This document shows positions 1 through 7,449 of a DNA stretch of 44,314 bases, piece after piece (position 1 is the stretch's first letter; every line of letters starts with the position of its first letter). The DNA is from Abditibacteriota bacterium (lineage in GTDB: Bacteria; Armatimonadota; UBA5829), in contig JAFSVJ010000011.1 in NCBI GenBank assembly GCA_017445025.1, forward strand, positions 1 through 44,314, in the 5' to 3' direction. The notes under the pieces were generated by a model that was given only the letters and a program-made list of their open reading frames with translations, did not search any database and had not been told where the DNA came from. The translations under genes were made by a program, and so were the position numbers.

Positions 1-1085
1 AAAAGGATTTTGCCATAGCCTTTTCTTTTTAGATTGTTATCAATACATATAGGCCCCATAGTGAGAATTGGGATAACTCTGCCGTCATCAGCTTTTATTT
101 CTGCCTTAAAGAAACAGTTTTGGCCTATGATGTCATCACCTTTTTTCATAACAAAATCAAGATCCTTAACAAAGCCCTCACAATCTCTCAGTTTGTGTAT
201 CAGCAAATGCTCATAAGCTCCCGGTCTGTAAACGTTCCAAAAACTATCTCTAACAAGAGCTTCTACCTTTTCATAATCTTCCTCAGTTTCGTTATATATT
301 GAAAGATAATCTTCTTTATAAAACAATAATACAAGAAGTAAAAAAAAGTTTAAAGGTGGCAGGAAAAGAATTATATAATGCCACGGCTTAAGTCCCACTG
401 CTCTCAATCTTCTTATAAATACAGATAAGGTCAAAACAAAAAAGATAAAAATCAATGAAAGACTTATCCAAATATTGAAAAAGAAAAACGGAAAACAAAT
501 ATACCATAATGCTAACAATATAAATAAAACTATACCACTGATAAAAAACTCACTTCTGCTTGCTTTGCCTTTAAAATCTTTCCAATTTGCCCAAAAATTA
601 TTATTAAATATCTTATTCCAATTGTGTTTAAAATATATTTTATCACCTGTTTTAGAACCTTTAACAAAAACAGCCAATACTAATAAATAAACTAAAATAG
701 AAGTTCCTATTACAGAAAATATCAAAAGTCTATGAAAAGAGGTCTCAACATTAAATATATTTTTAAACAGATTATCTAACGTATTTTTAAAACCTATAGA
801 AAAAGCCAGATTACATATAAACAAAGTTTCAAATATATACTTATTTGATTTATTTAAATTTCTCAATCTTTTATACAAAACAAAGGGAATTACCAATAAA
901 CATAATAATAAGGATCCGGATAGAACCAAAAAAGCTAAAGACTCATGACCAATAAAATTATGTATTTCAAGACTAAAAGTGCTTTGTAAATAATAAATCA
1001 AAGCAAATACTAATATTGAAACTATTAAAGTAATATTAAATTGTAATCTGTTAAAAGGAAAGTTAATATCAAAAAACTTTTTCAT
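1..1085 (-). CDS. DUF805 membrane protein fused to a GNAT acetyltransferase domain (partial at window edge)
   Basis: An uninterrupted frame runs from ATG at 1085 to the window edge (at least 361 residues, no stop). Residues 1-~260 hold two DUF805-like membrane units. The first is degenerate (FPFNRLQFNI, then YKRLRNLNKSNKY); the second is typical (FKGKASRSEFF near residue 170, FIRRLRAVGLKPWHY near 230). From about residue 263 the protein becomes soluble and GNAT-like: YNETEEDYEKVEALVRDSFW, a central LDFVMKKGDDIIG strand pair, then ILTMGPICID and RKGYGK, the acetyl-CoA-binding R-x-x-G-x-G/A type motif. The first part is a paralogue of the protein at 2741-3568, which ends where GNAT begins here. 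GNAT enzymes transfer acetyl groups from acetyl-CoA; the substrate is unknown and membrane tethering is inferred. The start is supported by AGGAG-type bases upstream and a promoter at 1113-1141. Confidence 0.82.
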   Translation of the reverse strand, partial: MKKFFDINFPFNRLQFNITLIVSILVFALIYYLQSTFSLEIHNFIGHESLAFLVLSGSLLLCLLVIPFVLYKRLRNLNKSNKYIFETLFICNLAFSIGFKNTLDNLFKNIFNVETSFHRLLIFSVIGTSILVYLLVLAVFVKGSKTGDKIYFKHNWNKIFNNNFWANWKDFKGKASRSEFFISGIVLFILLALWYICFPFFFFNIWISLSLIFIFFVLTLSVFIRRLRAVGLKPWHYIILFLPPLNFFLLLVLLFYKEDYLSIYNETEEDYEKVEALVRDSFWNVYRPGAYEHLLIHKLRDCEGFVKDLDFVMKKGDDIIGQNCFFKAEIKADDGRVIPILTMGPICIDNNLKRKGYGKIL

Positions 1086-1112
1086 ATCATTCTCCAAGGA
1101 GTATTCAATTTT

Positions 1113-1141
1113 ATTATACTACTTTTTTCAATAAAAAGCAA
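1113..1141 (-). promoter_or_regulatory. Promoter for the DUF805-GNAT gene
   Basis: On the minus strand TTGCTT (1141-1136) and TATAAT (1118-1113) are separated by 17 nt, about 30 nt upstream of the ATG at 1085. Confidence 0.55.
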
Positions 1142-1152
1142 AAATCTATAAT

Positions 1153-1181
1153 TTGACAAAGAAATAACATTTTAGTATAAT
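1153..1181 (+). promoter_or_regulatory. Promoter for the CCA-adding enzyme
   Basis: TTGACA (1153-1158), 17-nt spacer, TATAAT (1176-1181): a perfect sigma-70-type consensus, divergent from the promoter at 1113-1141. The ATG follows at 1207 with AGGA just upstream. Confidence 0.75.
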
Positions 1182-1206
1182 ATATATATAACAAATAGGA
1201 CTTCTT

Positions 1207-2727
1207 ATGAACACACAAATTTTAAAAGACAATATAATATTAAATATAATTAAAGACACCTTGGGAGATGCTTACAAGGACAAAGTTTTTCTCTGTGGCG
1301 GTGCTGTTCGTGACTTCATCCGCGGAAAGGAAAGCGAAGATATAGACATTTTATATTTAGGTGACATTAATGACTTAATCCAAACCTTTAAAAACAAAGG
1401 TGTGGGAGAAGGTTTTGCCTTCTTTAACAACAGAGTAGGCACTAATGCCATTAAAATTGAAGGACATCGAATAGAAATTTGCTCCGGACATAACGGGGCA
1501 ACAACCCTTACAGAAGACGCTATAAAAAGAGATTTTACCATTAATTCTTTGTTCTATAACCTTTGGACGGGAGAGATTATAGACCCTAACAATAAGGGCG
1601 TGGCAGATTTACAAAAAGGTATAATCGACACTTGCGAGGAGCCGGAGATAACTATAAACGATGACCCATCAAGGATTATGCGAGCAGTTCGCTTTTCTGT
1701 TATTTTTGACTATAAAATATCAAAAAGATTGGAAGAATATATTAAGCAAAATGCTCAAAAACTTTTGGAAGTTCCCAGTGAAAAAGTTGAAACGGAACTT
1801 ACAAAAATAATTCTTTCCAAAAGACCTGTAAAAGGCCTTAGAATCCTTCAAAAGCTGGGTATTTTAAAGGTTATTTTGCCGGAGCTCTCAAGATGTGTTG
1901 GGTGTGAGCAAAATAATTATCACTATTTGGATGTATTTGAACACACTCTAAAAGTTTTGGGCAGTCTAAAAGAAAATACAGAAGATTATAATAAAATACT
2001 ACGTTATGCAGCCCTGTTCCACGATGTGGGAAAGCCTGCTGTTTGGTCTCGTGATGACAAGGGTGTAATCCATTTTTACGGCCATGAAGAAGAAAGCGAA
2101 AAAATTGCAAGACAAATCCTAAACAGATTGAGATTTTCAAACAGTAATATTAAAGATATTTGTTATTTGATTTCCTCTCACATGAAATTTTCAGATTACA
2201 CCCCCGATTGGTCTACCTTAAAAGTCAGAAAAGCCATACAAGACCTAAATCCCAAATATGTTCAAATGTTTTGCGACCTAAGACGAGCAGATATTTTGGC
2301 TCTTGCTCCAAAATACAGAAACAGAACCCAAATTCTTGACGATTTGGAGAGAAGGTTTAAAGAACAAACTGACCTTTATGGCAAAATTCCCTCTGTTGTA
2401 GACGGAAATGAAATAATGGAAGCCTGTCATCTAAAAACCGGAACTCCCATAATCGGAGAGATTATTTCATACCTGCAAGATTTGGTTGTCTGTGAAAAAT
2501 TAAGATTTGATGACAAAGAAACAGCCAAGAAATTAGCTTATGAGAAATACAAAACCTATATCAAATCCCCTTTATCCGGGGATGAAATAATAAAAATACT
2601 CAACATAAAACCGGGAAAACAGGTAGGAGAGATTATCTCATATCTTAAGGATTGTGTTGCGGAAGGCACCCTTTCCCCGGAGGATAAGGAAAAAGCCGAA
2701 AATCTTATTAAAACTAAGTATAAATAA
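1207..2727 (+). CDS. cca: CCA tRNA nucleotidyltransferase / poly(A) polymerase-family protein with HD domain
   Basis: A class II nucleotidyltransferase that builds or repairs the 3' CCA (or its A) of tRNA, 506 residues. The head domain shows CGGAVRD near residue 31 and the metal-binding ESEDIDILY near 43. The tRNA/NTP-binding part shows RDFTINSLFYNLWTGEIIDP and DDPSRIMRAVRF. An HD phosphohydrolase domain follows (FEHTL, then LFHDVGKP near 270). The C-terminus is odd: the motif G-x-x-IGEIISYLQD...DKETAKKLAYEKYK is followed by a second copy, VGEIISYLKD...DKEKAENLIKTKYK, so the terminal helical module is duplicated. Whether it adds CCA or only A cannot be told from the sequence. It is transcribed alone from its own promoter and ends at a bidirectional terminator. 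Confidence 0.92.
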   Translation: MNTQILKDNIILNIIKDTLGDAYKDKVFLCGGAVRDFIRGKESEDIDILYLGDINDLIQTFKNKGVGEGFAFFNNRVGTNAIKIEGHRIEICSGHNGATTLTEDAIKRDFTINSLFYNLWTGEIIDPNNKGVADLQKGIIDTCEEPEITINDDPSRIMRAVRFSVIFDYKISKRLEEYIKQNAQKLLEVPSEKVETELTKIILSKRPVKGLRILQKLGILKVILPELSRCVGCEQNNYHYLDVFEHTLKVLGSLKENTEDYNKILRYAALFHDVGKPAVWSRDDKGVIHFYGHEEESEKIARQILNRLRFSNSNIKDICYLISSHMKFSDYTPDWSTLKVRKAIQDLNPKYVQMFCDLRRADILALAPKYRNRTQILDDLERRFKEQTDLYGKIPSVVDGNEIMEACHLKTGTPIIGEIISYLQDLVVCEKLRFDDKETAKKLAYEKYKTYIKSPLSGDEIIKILNIKPGKQVGEIISYLKDCVAEGTLSPEDKEKAENLIKTKYK

Positions 2728-2729
2728 AA

Positions 2730-2758
2730 AAAAAGCCTCTCTATTGAGAGGCTTTTTT
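2730..2758. terminator. Bidirectional terminator between cca and the convergent DUF805 gene
   Basis: Stem GCCTCTC (2735-2741)/GAGAGGC (2745-2751), loop TATT, with an A-run before and a T-run after. The last codons and the TAG stop of the minus-strand gene lie inside this hairpin. Confidence 0.85.
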
Positions 2759-3568
2759 ATTTTCTGCGGGTTCTTCACTTTTCCCAAACATTAATACCAT
2801 AAAAAGTAATACATTAACCGGAAAGAAAAATATTAAGATATAATGCCATAAGGAGAGACCTATATCCCTTAGGCGTCTTATAAACATTGACAAAGTAAAA
2901 ATCAAAGCTATAAATGCACCAATATATATTCCACGAATCCATTTGGTTTCATAATCAGGCAACCAACCCATTTCTAAAAAATATTTACCTAAGATAAAAA
3001 TACAAATCAATTTATAAATCAATAACAATATCAAACAAAAAATACTGCAAAGAAAGAACTCATTTCTCTGTGCTTTACTCTTAAAATCCAACCAATTTTT
3101 AAAGAACTTTATATTAAATATATTCATAAATTTAGGTTTATAACAATAGTTATCAAGATTTTGATTATTTCCCTTAACAAATATAGCTAAATACAAGTAA
3201 TAAATTATAAAAATAATACTTAGGTAAAAACAAATAATGCCTACAACTCCCAGTAATACCTCTGATGTTTCTACGTGACAAATCTCATAATTTCTAAAAT
3301 ATAACCAACCTGTATAAAAAAAAGAAGGTATAAACAAAGCTTCAAATAAATATTTGTTTGTCCAATTTAAGTCTTTTAATCTTTTATACAAAGCGAATAA
3401 AAATATCAAAAGGCAAAACCCAATAATTATATCACCAATCACATAATTAAAATGAGAAAAAGAAGTATTATAAAATAAATATAAAAATAAAAGTCCTAAC
3501 ACTATTAACAAACTAATATTAAATTGTAATCTGTTAAAAGGAACATTAATGTCAAAAAACTTTTTCAT
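2741..3568 (-). CDS. Tandem DUF805 integral membrane protein
   Basis: 275 residues, strongly hydrophobic, with two DUF805-like halves. The first begins MKKFFDINVPFNRLQFNISL and has YKRLKDLNWTNKY. The second has FKSKAQRNEFF and the signature RRLRDIGLSLWHYILIFF. It is a clear paralogue of the N-terminal part of the protein at 1-1085, with nearly the same first 18 residues, but it has no GNAT domain and ends soon after the last membrane helix. The function of DUF805 proteins is not established. The start has AGGAG upstream. The stop lies inside the shared terminator at 2730-2758. Confidence 0.85.
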   Translation of the reverse strand: MKKFFDINVPFNRLQFNISLLIVLGLLFLYLFYNTSFSHFNYVIGDIIIGFCLLIFLFALYKRLKDLNWTNKYLFEALFIPSFFYTGWLYFRNYEICHVETSEVLLGVVGIICFYLSIIFIIYYLYLAIFVKGNNQNLDNYCYKPKFMNIFNIKFFKNWLDFKSKAQRNEFFLCSIFCLILLLIYKLICIFILGKYFLEMGWLPDYETKWIRGIYIGAFIALIFTLSMFIRRLRDIGLSLWHYILIFFFPVNVLLFMVLMFGKSEEPAENKKASQ

Positions 3569-3641
3569 AACTCAAACTCCTGTTTTATACATACATTGGC
3601 ACGTGGAATGCTTTTAACAATTGGGAAAAAATAAGTAAACC

Positions 3642-3813
3642 TTATGAAAGTGTTCTTGTCATCAAATAAAGATATACCAAACAAAATATTATGGAAAATA
3701 CAAAAGATAAACCTATTCCCACAATAAATAATACCAAACCCCACTTATTCCAAATCTTTTGGCATTCCATACATTCTTGTGGTGTCCTGAATCTCCCACT
3801 CTTCCAAGCCCAA
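3642..3813 (-). pseudogene. Duplicated 3' end of the zinc-ribbon membrane gene
   Basis: 172 bp aligning without gaps to 4041-4212, the 3' end of the next gene, with 14 mismatches counted by eye (about 92% identity). The frame is intact and encodes WAWKSGRFRTPQECMECQK through the same terminal membrane helix to a TAA, but there is no start or N-terminus. A TIR element (3814-4040) separates the copies, so the fragment reads as a duplicated gene end left by insertion. Confidence 0.85.
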
Positions 3814-4040
3814 AAATAAAATTACAAAGGACCAAAAAGACCGATTTTTTGCAAGTAATTTCGTATTGTAGTCGTCGACTGTAATGAATGAGTATTGGGG
3901 AAAAAGCATAAGGCGAACGCCATTAGGATTTTTTCTCAAGACGAATGAATGTCAAGGAGACACGTAAATAGAAATTACATTAAGCAAAAAAGATGGGATT
4001 TTTAGGGGATTTGGAATTTTATTTTTTACTAAATATTAGC
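3814..4040. mobile_element. TIR element A (MITE-like), about 227 bp
   Basis: No coding content. The left end (3813-3852), AAAATTACAAAGGACC then AAAAAGACCGATTTTTTGC, is the imperfect inverted repeat of the right end (3983-4028), which read inward is AAAATTCCAAATCCCC then TAAAAATCCCATC and TTTTTTGC. Both ends match the ends of element D at 39067-39358, in the opposite orientation. A GACTACAA block, read on the minus strand inside the GGTC end, recurs in elements B and C. It is flanked by 172-bp direct repeats of the host gene end. Confidence 0.75.
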
Positions 4041-4517
4041 TTATGAAAGGGTTTTTGACATTAGGAAAAGATATACCAAACAAAATATTATGGAAAATAC
4101 AAAAGACAAACCTATTCCGACAATAAATAAAACCAATCCCCATTTGTTCCAAATCTTTTGGCATTCCATACATTCCTGTGGTGTCCTGAATCTCCCACTC
4201 TTCCAAGCCCAAGCATTTCCATAAATCCCATAATAAATACTTGCCACAATTCCCACATAAGGAACCAAGCAGAGCAGTGCCCAATATGTTTGGTTTGCTA
4301 TTCCCCAAAAGAATGTTAATGCAAAAGCTCCCCAATTCCAACCCTTTAACTCAGGTGGGGGATTGTGAACTTCTTCCAATCCGGGAAAATTGGTATTTAA
4401 GAATGAATTTACACTATTTTGGTTAAAGGGAGCGGAGTTTAAATTTTCTCCGCAGTTTATACAAGTAAATCTGTCATCACTATTTGAATAATTGCATCTT
4501 GGACATATTTTTGGCAT
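4041..4517 (-). CDS. Zinc-ribbon membrane protein
   Basis: 158 residues. The N-terminal zinc ribbon MPKICPRCNYSNSDDRFTCINCG has two CxxC pairs. A linker is followed by HNPPPELKGWNWGAFALTFF and three hydrophobic segments, then GNAWAWKSGRFRTPQECMECQKIWNKWG before the last helix. The same membrane module recurs in the 438-residue protein at 5280-6596. Proteins with this architecture are common in low-GC genomes, often poorly named, and I know of no proven role. The first ATG follows GAGGTGGTG and a promoter at 4553-4581. The 3' third of the gene is duplicated at 3642-3813. Confidence 0.8.
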   Translation of the reverse strand: MPKICPRCNYSNSDDRFTCINCGENLNSAPFNQNSVNSFLNTNFPGLEEVHNPPPELKGWNWGAFALTFFWGIANQTYWALLCLVPYVGIVASIYYGIYGNAWAWKSGRFRTPQECMECQKIWNKWGLVLFIVGIGLSFVFSIIFCLVYLFLMSKTLS

Positions 4518-4552
4518 TACACCACCTCAATTTCTAATTCACTACCAATTAT

Positions 4553-4581
4553 ATTATATCATAGTTTGCCAAAAAGTGCAA
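4553..4581 (-). promoter_or_regulatory. Promoter for the zinc-ribbon gene
   Basis: On the minus strand TTGCAC (4581-4576), 17-nt spacer, TATAAT (4558-4553). The -35 overlaps one of two direct repeats GCACTTTTTGGCA (minus strand), the other lying 32 bp further upstream. Confidence 0.6.
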
Positions 4582-4643
4582 GGAGAAATGTGGGTGTGTG
4601 CCAAAAAGTGCCGGGAGTTTTTGGCATATAGCCACATTTCTCC
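4582..4643. repeat. Nested inverted repeat upstream of the promoter
   Basis: The outer arms GGAGAAATGTGG (4582-4593) and CCACATTTCTCC (4632-4643) are perfect. The inner arms TGCCAAAAA (4599-4607) and TTTTTGGCA (4618-4626) are also perfect. GCCAAAAAGTGC occurs twice (4568-4579 and 4600-4611). This could be an operator or a hairpin-type mobile repeat. Confidence 0.7.
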
Positions 4644-4665
4644 CATGACTTTTGTGGATTTAAGC

Positions 4666-4692
4666 ATAAAAAAAGCCCCGAAAGGGGCTATG
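4666..4692 (-). terminator. Terminator of the 117-residue gene
   Basis: Read on the minus strand: TAGCCCC TTTC GGGGCT followed by a T-run, starting 3-4 nt after the stop codon at 4696. Confidence 0.85.
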
Positions 4693-4695
4693 AGT

Positions 4696-5049
4696 TTATG
4701 ATAATTCATTATACATTTTTGGAATATACTTTTCAATCCAATTGATTACAGCTGTAATCTCTGCCTGATTGTTTATGTTCATATCTTTATATATTGCTTT
4801 ATTATCTTCTGTATTCTCATTACCGGTTAATCTATTTGAAGGATTTATTTCATATCTTTCAATAAATTGAACATCTGTTTTTTGTGCATGCCAATATAGC
4901 AAACGAACCTCACTATTTCTTTTTTTAAACTTTACTCTAAATTCTGCTCTATTATAGATAATAGGTAAATATTCTGTAGACCAATAATGTTTTCCTCTTA
5001 TAAATCCTGCTTGATTAATTACTTCATCATAAAATTCTAATTCTGTCAT
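4696..5049 (-). CDS. Hypothetical protein, 117 residues
   Basis: Not recognised. It is soluble, charged and rich in aromatics (KHYWSTEYLPIIYNRAEFRV, LYWHAQKTDVQFIERYEINP), with an alpha/beta look and a C-terminal helix (AEITAVINWIEKYIPKMYNE). A good ribosome-binding site precedes the ATG (AAAAGGAGAAAATC). A terminator lies directly after the stop, so this is a genuine transcript end. It may be the last gene of a unit with 5134-5268 and 5280-6596, both upstream on the same strand. Confidence 0.6.
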   Translation of the reverse strand: MTELEFYDEVINQAGFIRGKHYWSTEYLPIIYNRAEFRVKFKKRNSEVRLLYWHAQKTDVQFIERYEINPSNRLTGNENTEDNKAIYKDMNINNQAEITAVINWIEKYIPKMYNELS

Positions 5050-5133
5050 GATTTTCTCCTTTTGTTATTTAAATTTAATAATTTTAAATTATTATTTTGT
5101 TTTTTAAGCTTTTCAAAGGTATTTCACCTTTTT

Positions 5134-5268
5134 TCATTCATACTTTTTTCTGATCATATCCCTTATTACTTGATATAAGGAACGTATTGCTATACAGATT
5201 ACATATATTGTATAATATAATGCAGTCACAATAGCAGAAAAAATAGCCATTATTATTAAGGCAGTCAT
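5134..5268 (-). CDS. Small single-helix membrane protein, 44 residues
   Basis: A short frame ATG (5268) to TGA (5134). It starts 11 nt after the stop of the upstream gene, with AGGA nine bases before the ATG. The product is MTALIIMAIFSAIVTALYYT, continuing hydrophobic to about residue 28 and ending basic (RDMIRKKYE). That fits one membrane helix with a positively charged cytoplasmic tail. Tight spacing implies translation with 5280-6596. It is too short for a family call and could be a chance frame, but the ribosome-binding site and composition favour a real gene. Confidence 0.5.
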   Translation of the reverse strand: MTALIIMAIFSAIVTALYYTIYVICIAIRSLYQVIRDMIRKKYE

Positions 5269-5279
5269 AATTTCACATC

Positions 5280-6596
5280 CTATTGCCTATAAGCCCGTGG
5301 GTTCCAATAAGCTGAATTTGCTCCCCAATCATCAACTCCTATACCTTCGGTAGGTCCGGAGCCGGGAGTTTCAACCTTAACATGTCCGTCAACATAACCT
5401 AATATATGTTTTCCGTCATGTCTCTTGCTTGGACTTAACCATGGCTTGTCAAATTCTTGATCGGTGCACATATAAGCTCCCAAAGATATAACTGTTGTTT
5501 TTGTTTTTGGATTTATCAGAGCTTCACCAAAGGCAACTGTATCGGAAGGATACATAATATTTTTATAATTGAAACCACTGACATAAGGGTTAAAGGCATA
5601 AGATAGCATTTTTACGCCAACAGAAGGACAAACATATGTATTAGATTGTTTTATATAGGGATAAATATAATCCAGCCATGTATAATATGAACCGGGTTGA
5701 GAGTCTGTAACCAAATTTTGAGTATCACCAATTAATCCTTCAAGTTGACTGTTTGCTCTTTCGTTAATCATTGGCGGTAAACAATCGTCCCAATCGTCCA
5801 TATATAACAACAATGCTGTTCCTACGTTTTTTGCATTTGAAAGGCAAGTTGCTTTTCGTGCTCTTTCTCTTTCGGAACCTAATATTCCCACACCTGCAGA
5901 TAAACTTATGAAAAGTAATATCACTATAAGTATAACGTTAATTATAAAGATAACCAATCCCCATATATTCCATACTTTTTGGCATTCCATACATTCTTGA
6001 GGAGTTTTGAATCTTCCGCTTTTCCAAGCCCAAGAATTTCCGAAAACACCAAAATATATTGATACGATCAGTGATATAGGACCTATAAGCCATAACAAAG
6101 ATAGCCAAGCTGAGTGAACTATTCCCCAAATCAAAGTTAAGCTAAATCCCCCCCAGCTCCAACCTCTTAATGCTTGTGGAGGATTGTGAACATTATAGGA
6201 ATCAATATTCATATCAACAGAAGGGCTTGTATTTCCGCTCGTATTAACATTATTATTGTTAACATGGGGAGTTGTTTGCTCTTCTTGAGTGTTGGGATTG
6301 AAATTCAAAACTGTGTTTGCCGGAATTTCGTTCCCGGCTTCGTCTATTAAGATTGTTTCCGGAAATATTCTGTTTTCGGAAATAAAAGATAAAAGCTGTG
6401 CCTCTGTATAGGGACCATAAGTGTTTCCGTCAATTCCAATCATATTCCATAAAGGTTCGTGAGCAACCTCCGGCTCCGGCGGAACATTTTCTGTTTGATC
6501 TTGAATATTTTTCTGATTAAGATCAGTGCCACACTTAAAACAGGTTTCCCTATCGTTGGGATTAGGATAATTACAATTAGGACATTTTTTTGACAT
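5280..6596 (-). CDS. Zinc-ribbon / GYF-like / membrane / H-X9-DG chimeric protein
   Basis: 438 residues in four parts. (1) A zinc ribbon, CPNCNYPNPNDRETCFKCG. (2) A GYF_2-like domain around residues 50-95 (WNMIGIDGNTYGPYTEAQL). (3) The same membrane module as the 158-residue neighbour (HNPPQALRGWSWGGFSLTLI ... WAWKSGRFKTPQECMECQK). (4) From about residue 245, the body of an H-X9-DG pseudopilin: ERERARKATCLSNAKNVGTA, LYMDDWDD, and RHDGKHILGYVDGHVK. The prepilin signal GFTLIELL is missing; a different membrane helix takes its place. So a pseudopilin-type domain seems to have been joined to a membrane-anchored module. Family roles are unknown; surface display is inference. Confidence 0.8.
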   Translation of the reverse strand: MSKKCPNCNYPNPNDRETCFKCGTDLNQKNIQDQTENVPPEPEVAHEPLWNMIGIDGNTYGPYTEAQLLSFISENRIFPETILIDEAGNEIPANTVLNFNPNTQEEQTTPHVNNNNVNTSGNTSPSVDMNIDSYNVHNPPQALRGWSWGGFSLTLIWGIVHSAWLSLLWLIGPISLIVSIYFGVFGNSWAWKSGRFKTPQECMECQKVWNIWGLVIFIINVILIVILLFISLSAGVGILGSERERARKATCLSNAKNVGTALLLYMDDWDDCLPPMINERANSQLEGLIGDTQNLVTDSQPGSYYTWLDYIYPYIKQSNTYVCPSVGVKMLSYAFNPYVSGFNYKNIMYPSDTVAFGEALINPKTKTTVISLGAYMCTDQEFDKPWLSPSKRHDGKHILGYVDGHVKVETPGSGPTEGIGVDDWGANSAYWNPRAYRQ

Positions 6597-6621
6597 TTTA
6601 TTTACCTCTATTTTAATATAT

Positions 6622-7266
6622 TTAATCTTCTATGACATACAGATAATATTTTTCTATTTCTTTTATTTTTTCCGCTACCAAATCAAAGACTTGTTCGTCA
6701 GACATGGTATCTACTTTTTCTTTTGGCAAGCAGTAAGCTATTTGAGGATGCATATCGCCCACCATCATTGCTCTCAGTTCTGCAGATGTTTTGGCTTTGT
6801 AAGCAATGTTGCCGTTTTTTGTTTTCATTACAGATCTGTAAACCAAATCTTCGGTTATTTCTGTGTTTTTTAGTAGCTTTAAGTGTTTTGCAGAATCAAT
6901 TTTATTGGCGCCTAATTCCGCAAGCTCAACTGCAATCAGTATTATTAATTCATCAGAAAAATAATCAAAAGAAACACAAATATGGGAACGATGGTCTTCA
7001 TAACCAATTTTTCTCATTTTTATCCAAAAATACTTTAAAAGCTTTCCCGAATTTTGCCAATATTTGTTAAATTCAAGATTGTAATCCAAAAATTTCAGTT
7101 GGAGATCGTTGGCAAAATCATCAACTATCTTTACAGCCTCTCGTCCTTTTTCCTTAATTTCATTCATAAAATCAGGATTGTCGGACTTTTCCGGTGCCTT
7201 ATACTTAACACCTTTTGTTTTCTTTAGAAACTCCAAAGGCTTAGACAAAGTATTGTCCATAAACAT
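6622..7266 (-). CDS. Hypothetical protein, paralogue 1 (214 residues)
   Basis: I do not recognise the family. It is strongly similar along its length to the next gene (7450-8088): both share PLEFLEFTK/FLKKTK, the stretch FLDYNxEFxKYWQNSGK, KYFWIK, FDYxSDELIIxIAVE, GDMxPQIAYCxPKE and KEIEKYYL. It is soluble, with mixed alpha/beta character and no signal peptide. The ATG at 7266 follows AGAGGTAATG bases and a promoter at 7296-7324. The pair most likely arose by tandem duplication including the upstream region. Confidence 0.75.
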   Translation of the reverse strand: MFMDNTLSKPLEFLKKTKGVKYKAPEKSDNPDFMNEIKEKGREAVKIVDDFANDLQLKFLDYNLEFNKYWQNSGKLLKYFWIKMRKIGYEDHRSHICVSFDYFSDELIILIAVELAELGANKIDSAKHLKLLKNTEITEDLVYRSVMKTKNGNIAYKAKTSAELRAMMVGDMHPQIAYCLPKEKVDTMSDEQVFDLVAEKIKEIEKYYLYVIED

Positions 7267-7295
7267 TACCTCTCTTTTTTTTGTTTTCCATAATT

Positions 7296-7324
7296 ATTAT
7301 ACCACAATTTTTAGCGTTTGTCAA
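7296..7324 (-). promoter_or_regulatory. Promoter of paralogue 1
   Basis: On the minus strand TTGACA (7324-7319), 17-nt spacer, TATAAT (7301-7296): perfect consensus. It is directly preceded by the phased ACTAAAAA array at 7326-7395. Confidence 0.75.
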
Positions 7325-7325
7325 G

Positions 7326-7395
7326 TGATTAGTAGTAATTTTTTAGTAATTTTTTAGTGATTTTTAGTAATTTTAGGTAATTTTTAGTGTTTTTT
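7326..7395. repeat. Phased A-tract array upstream of the paralogue 1 promoter
   Basis: Repeated blocks of TTTTTAGTAA / TTTTTAGTGA with a spacing of about 10-12 bp, immediately upstream of the -35. This looks like curved DNA, an UP-type element, or a tandem operator. A shorter version lies before the paralogue 2 promoter (8147-8192). Confidence 0.6.
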
Positions 7396-7410
7396 TTGTA
7401 AAAAATAAAA

Positions 7411-7440
7411 AAATAGGCTCGGTTTCCCGAGCCTTATTTT
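7411..7440 (-). terminator. Terminator of paralogue 2
   Basis: Minus strand: AGGCTCGG GAAA CCGAGCCT followed by ATTTTTTT, ten bases or so after the stop at 7450. Confidence 0.85.
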
Positions 7441-7449
7441 TGTTGGTTG

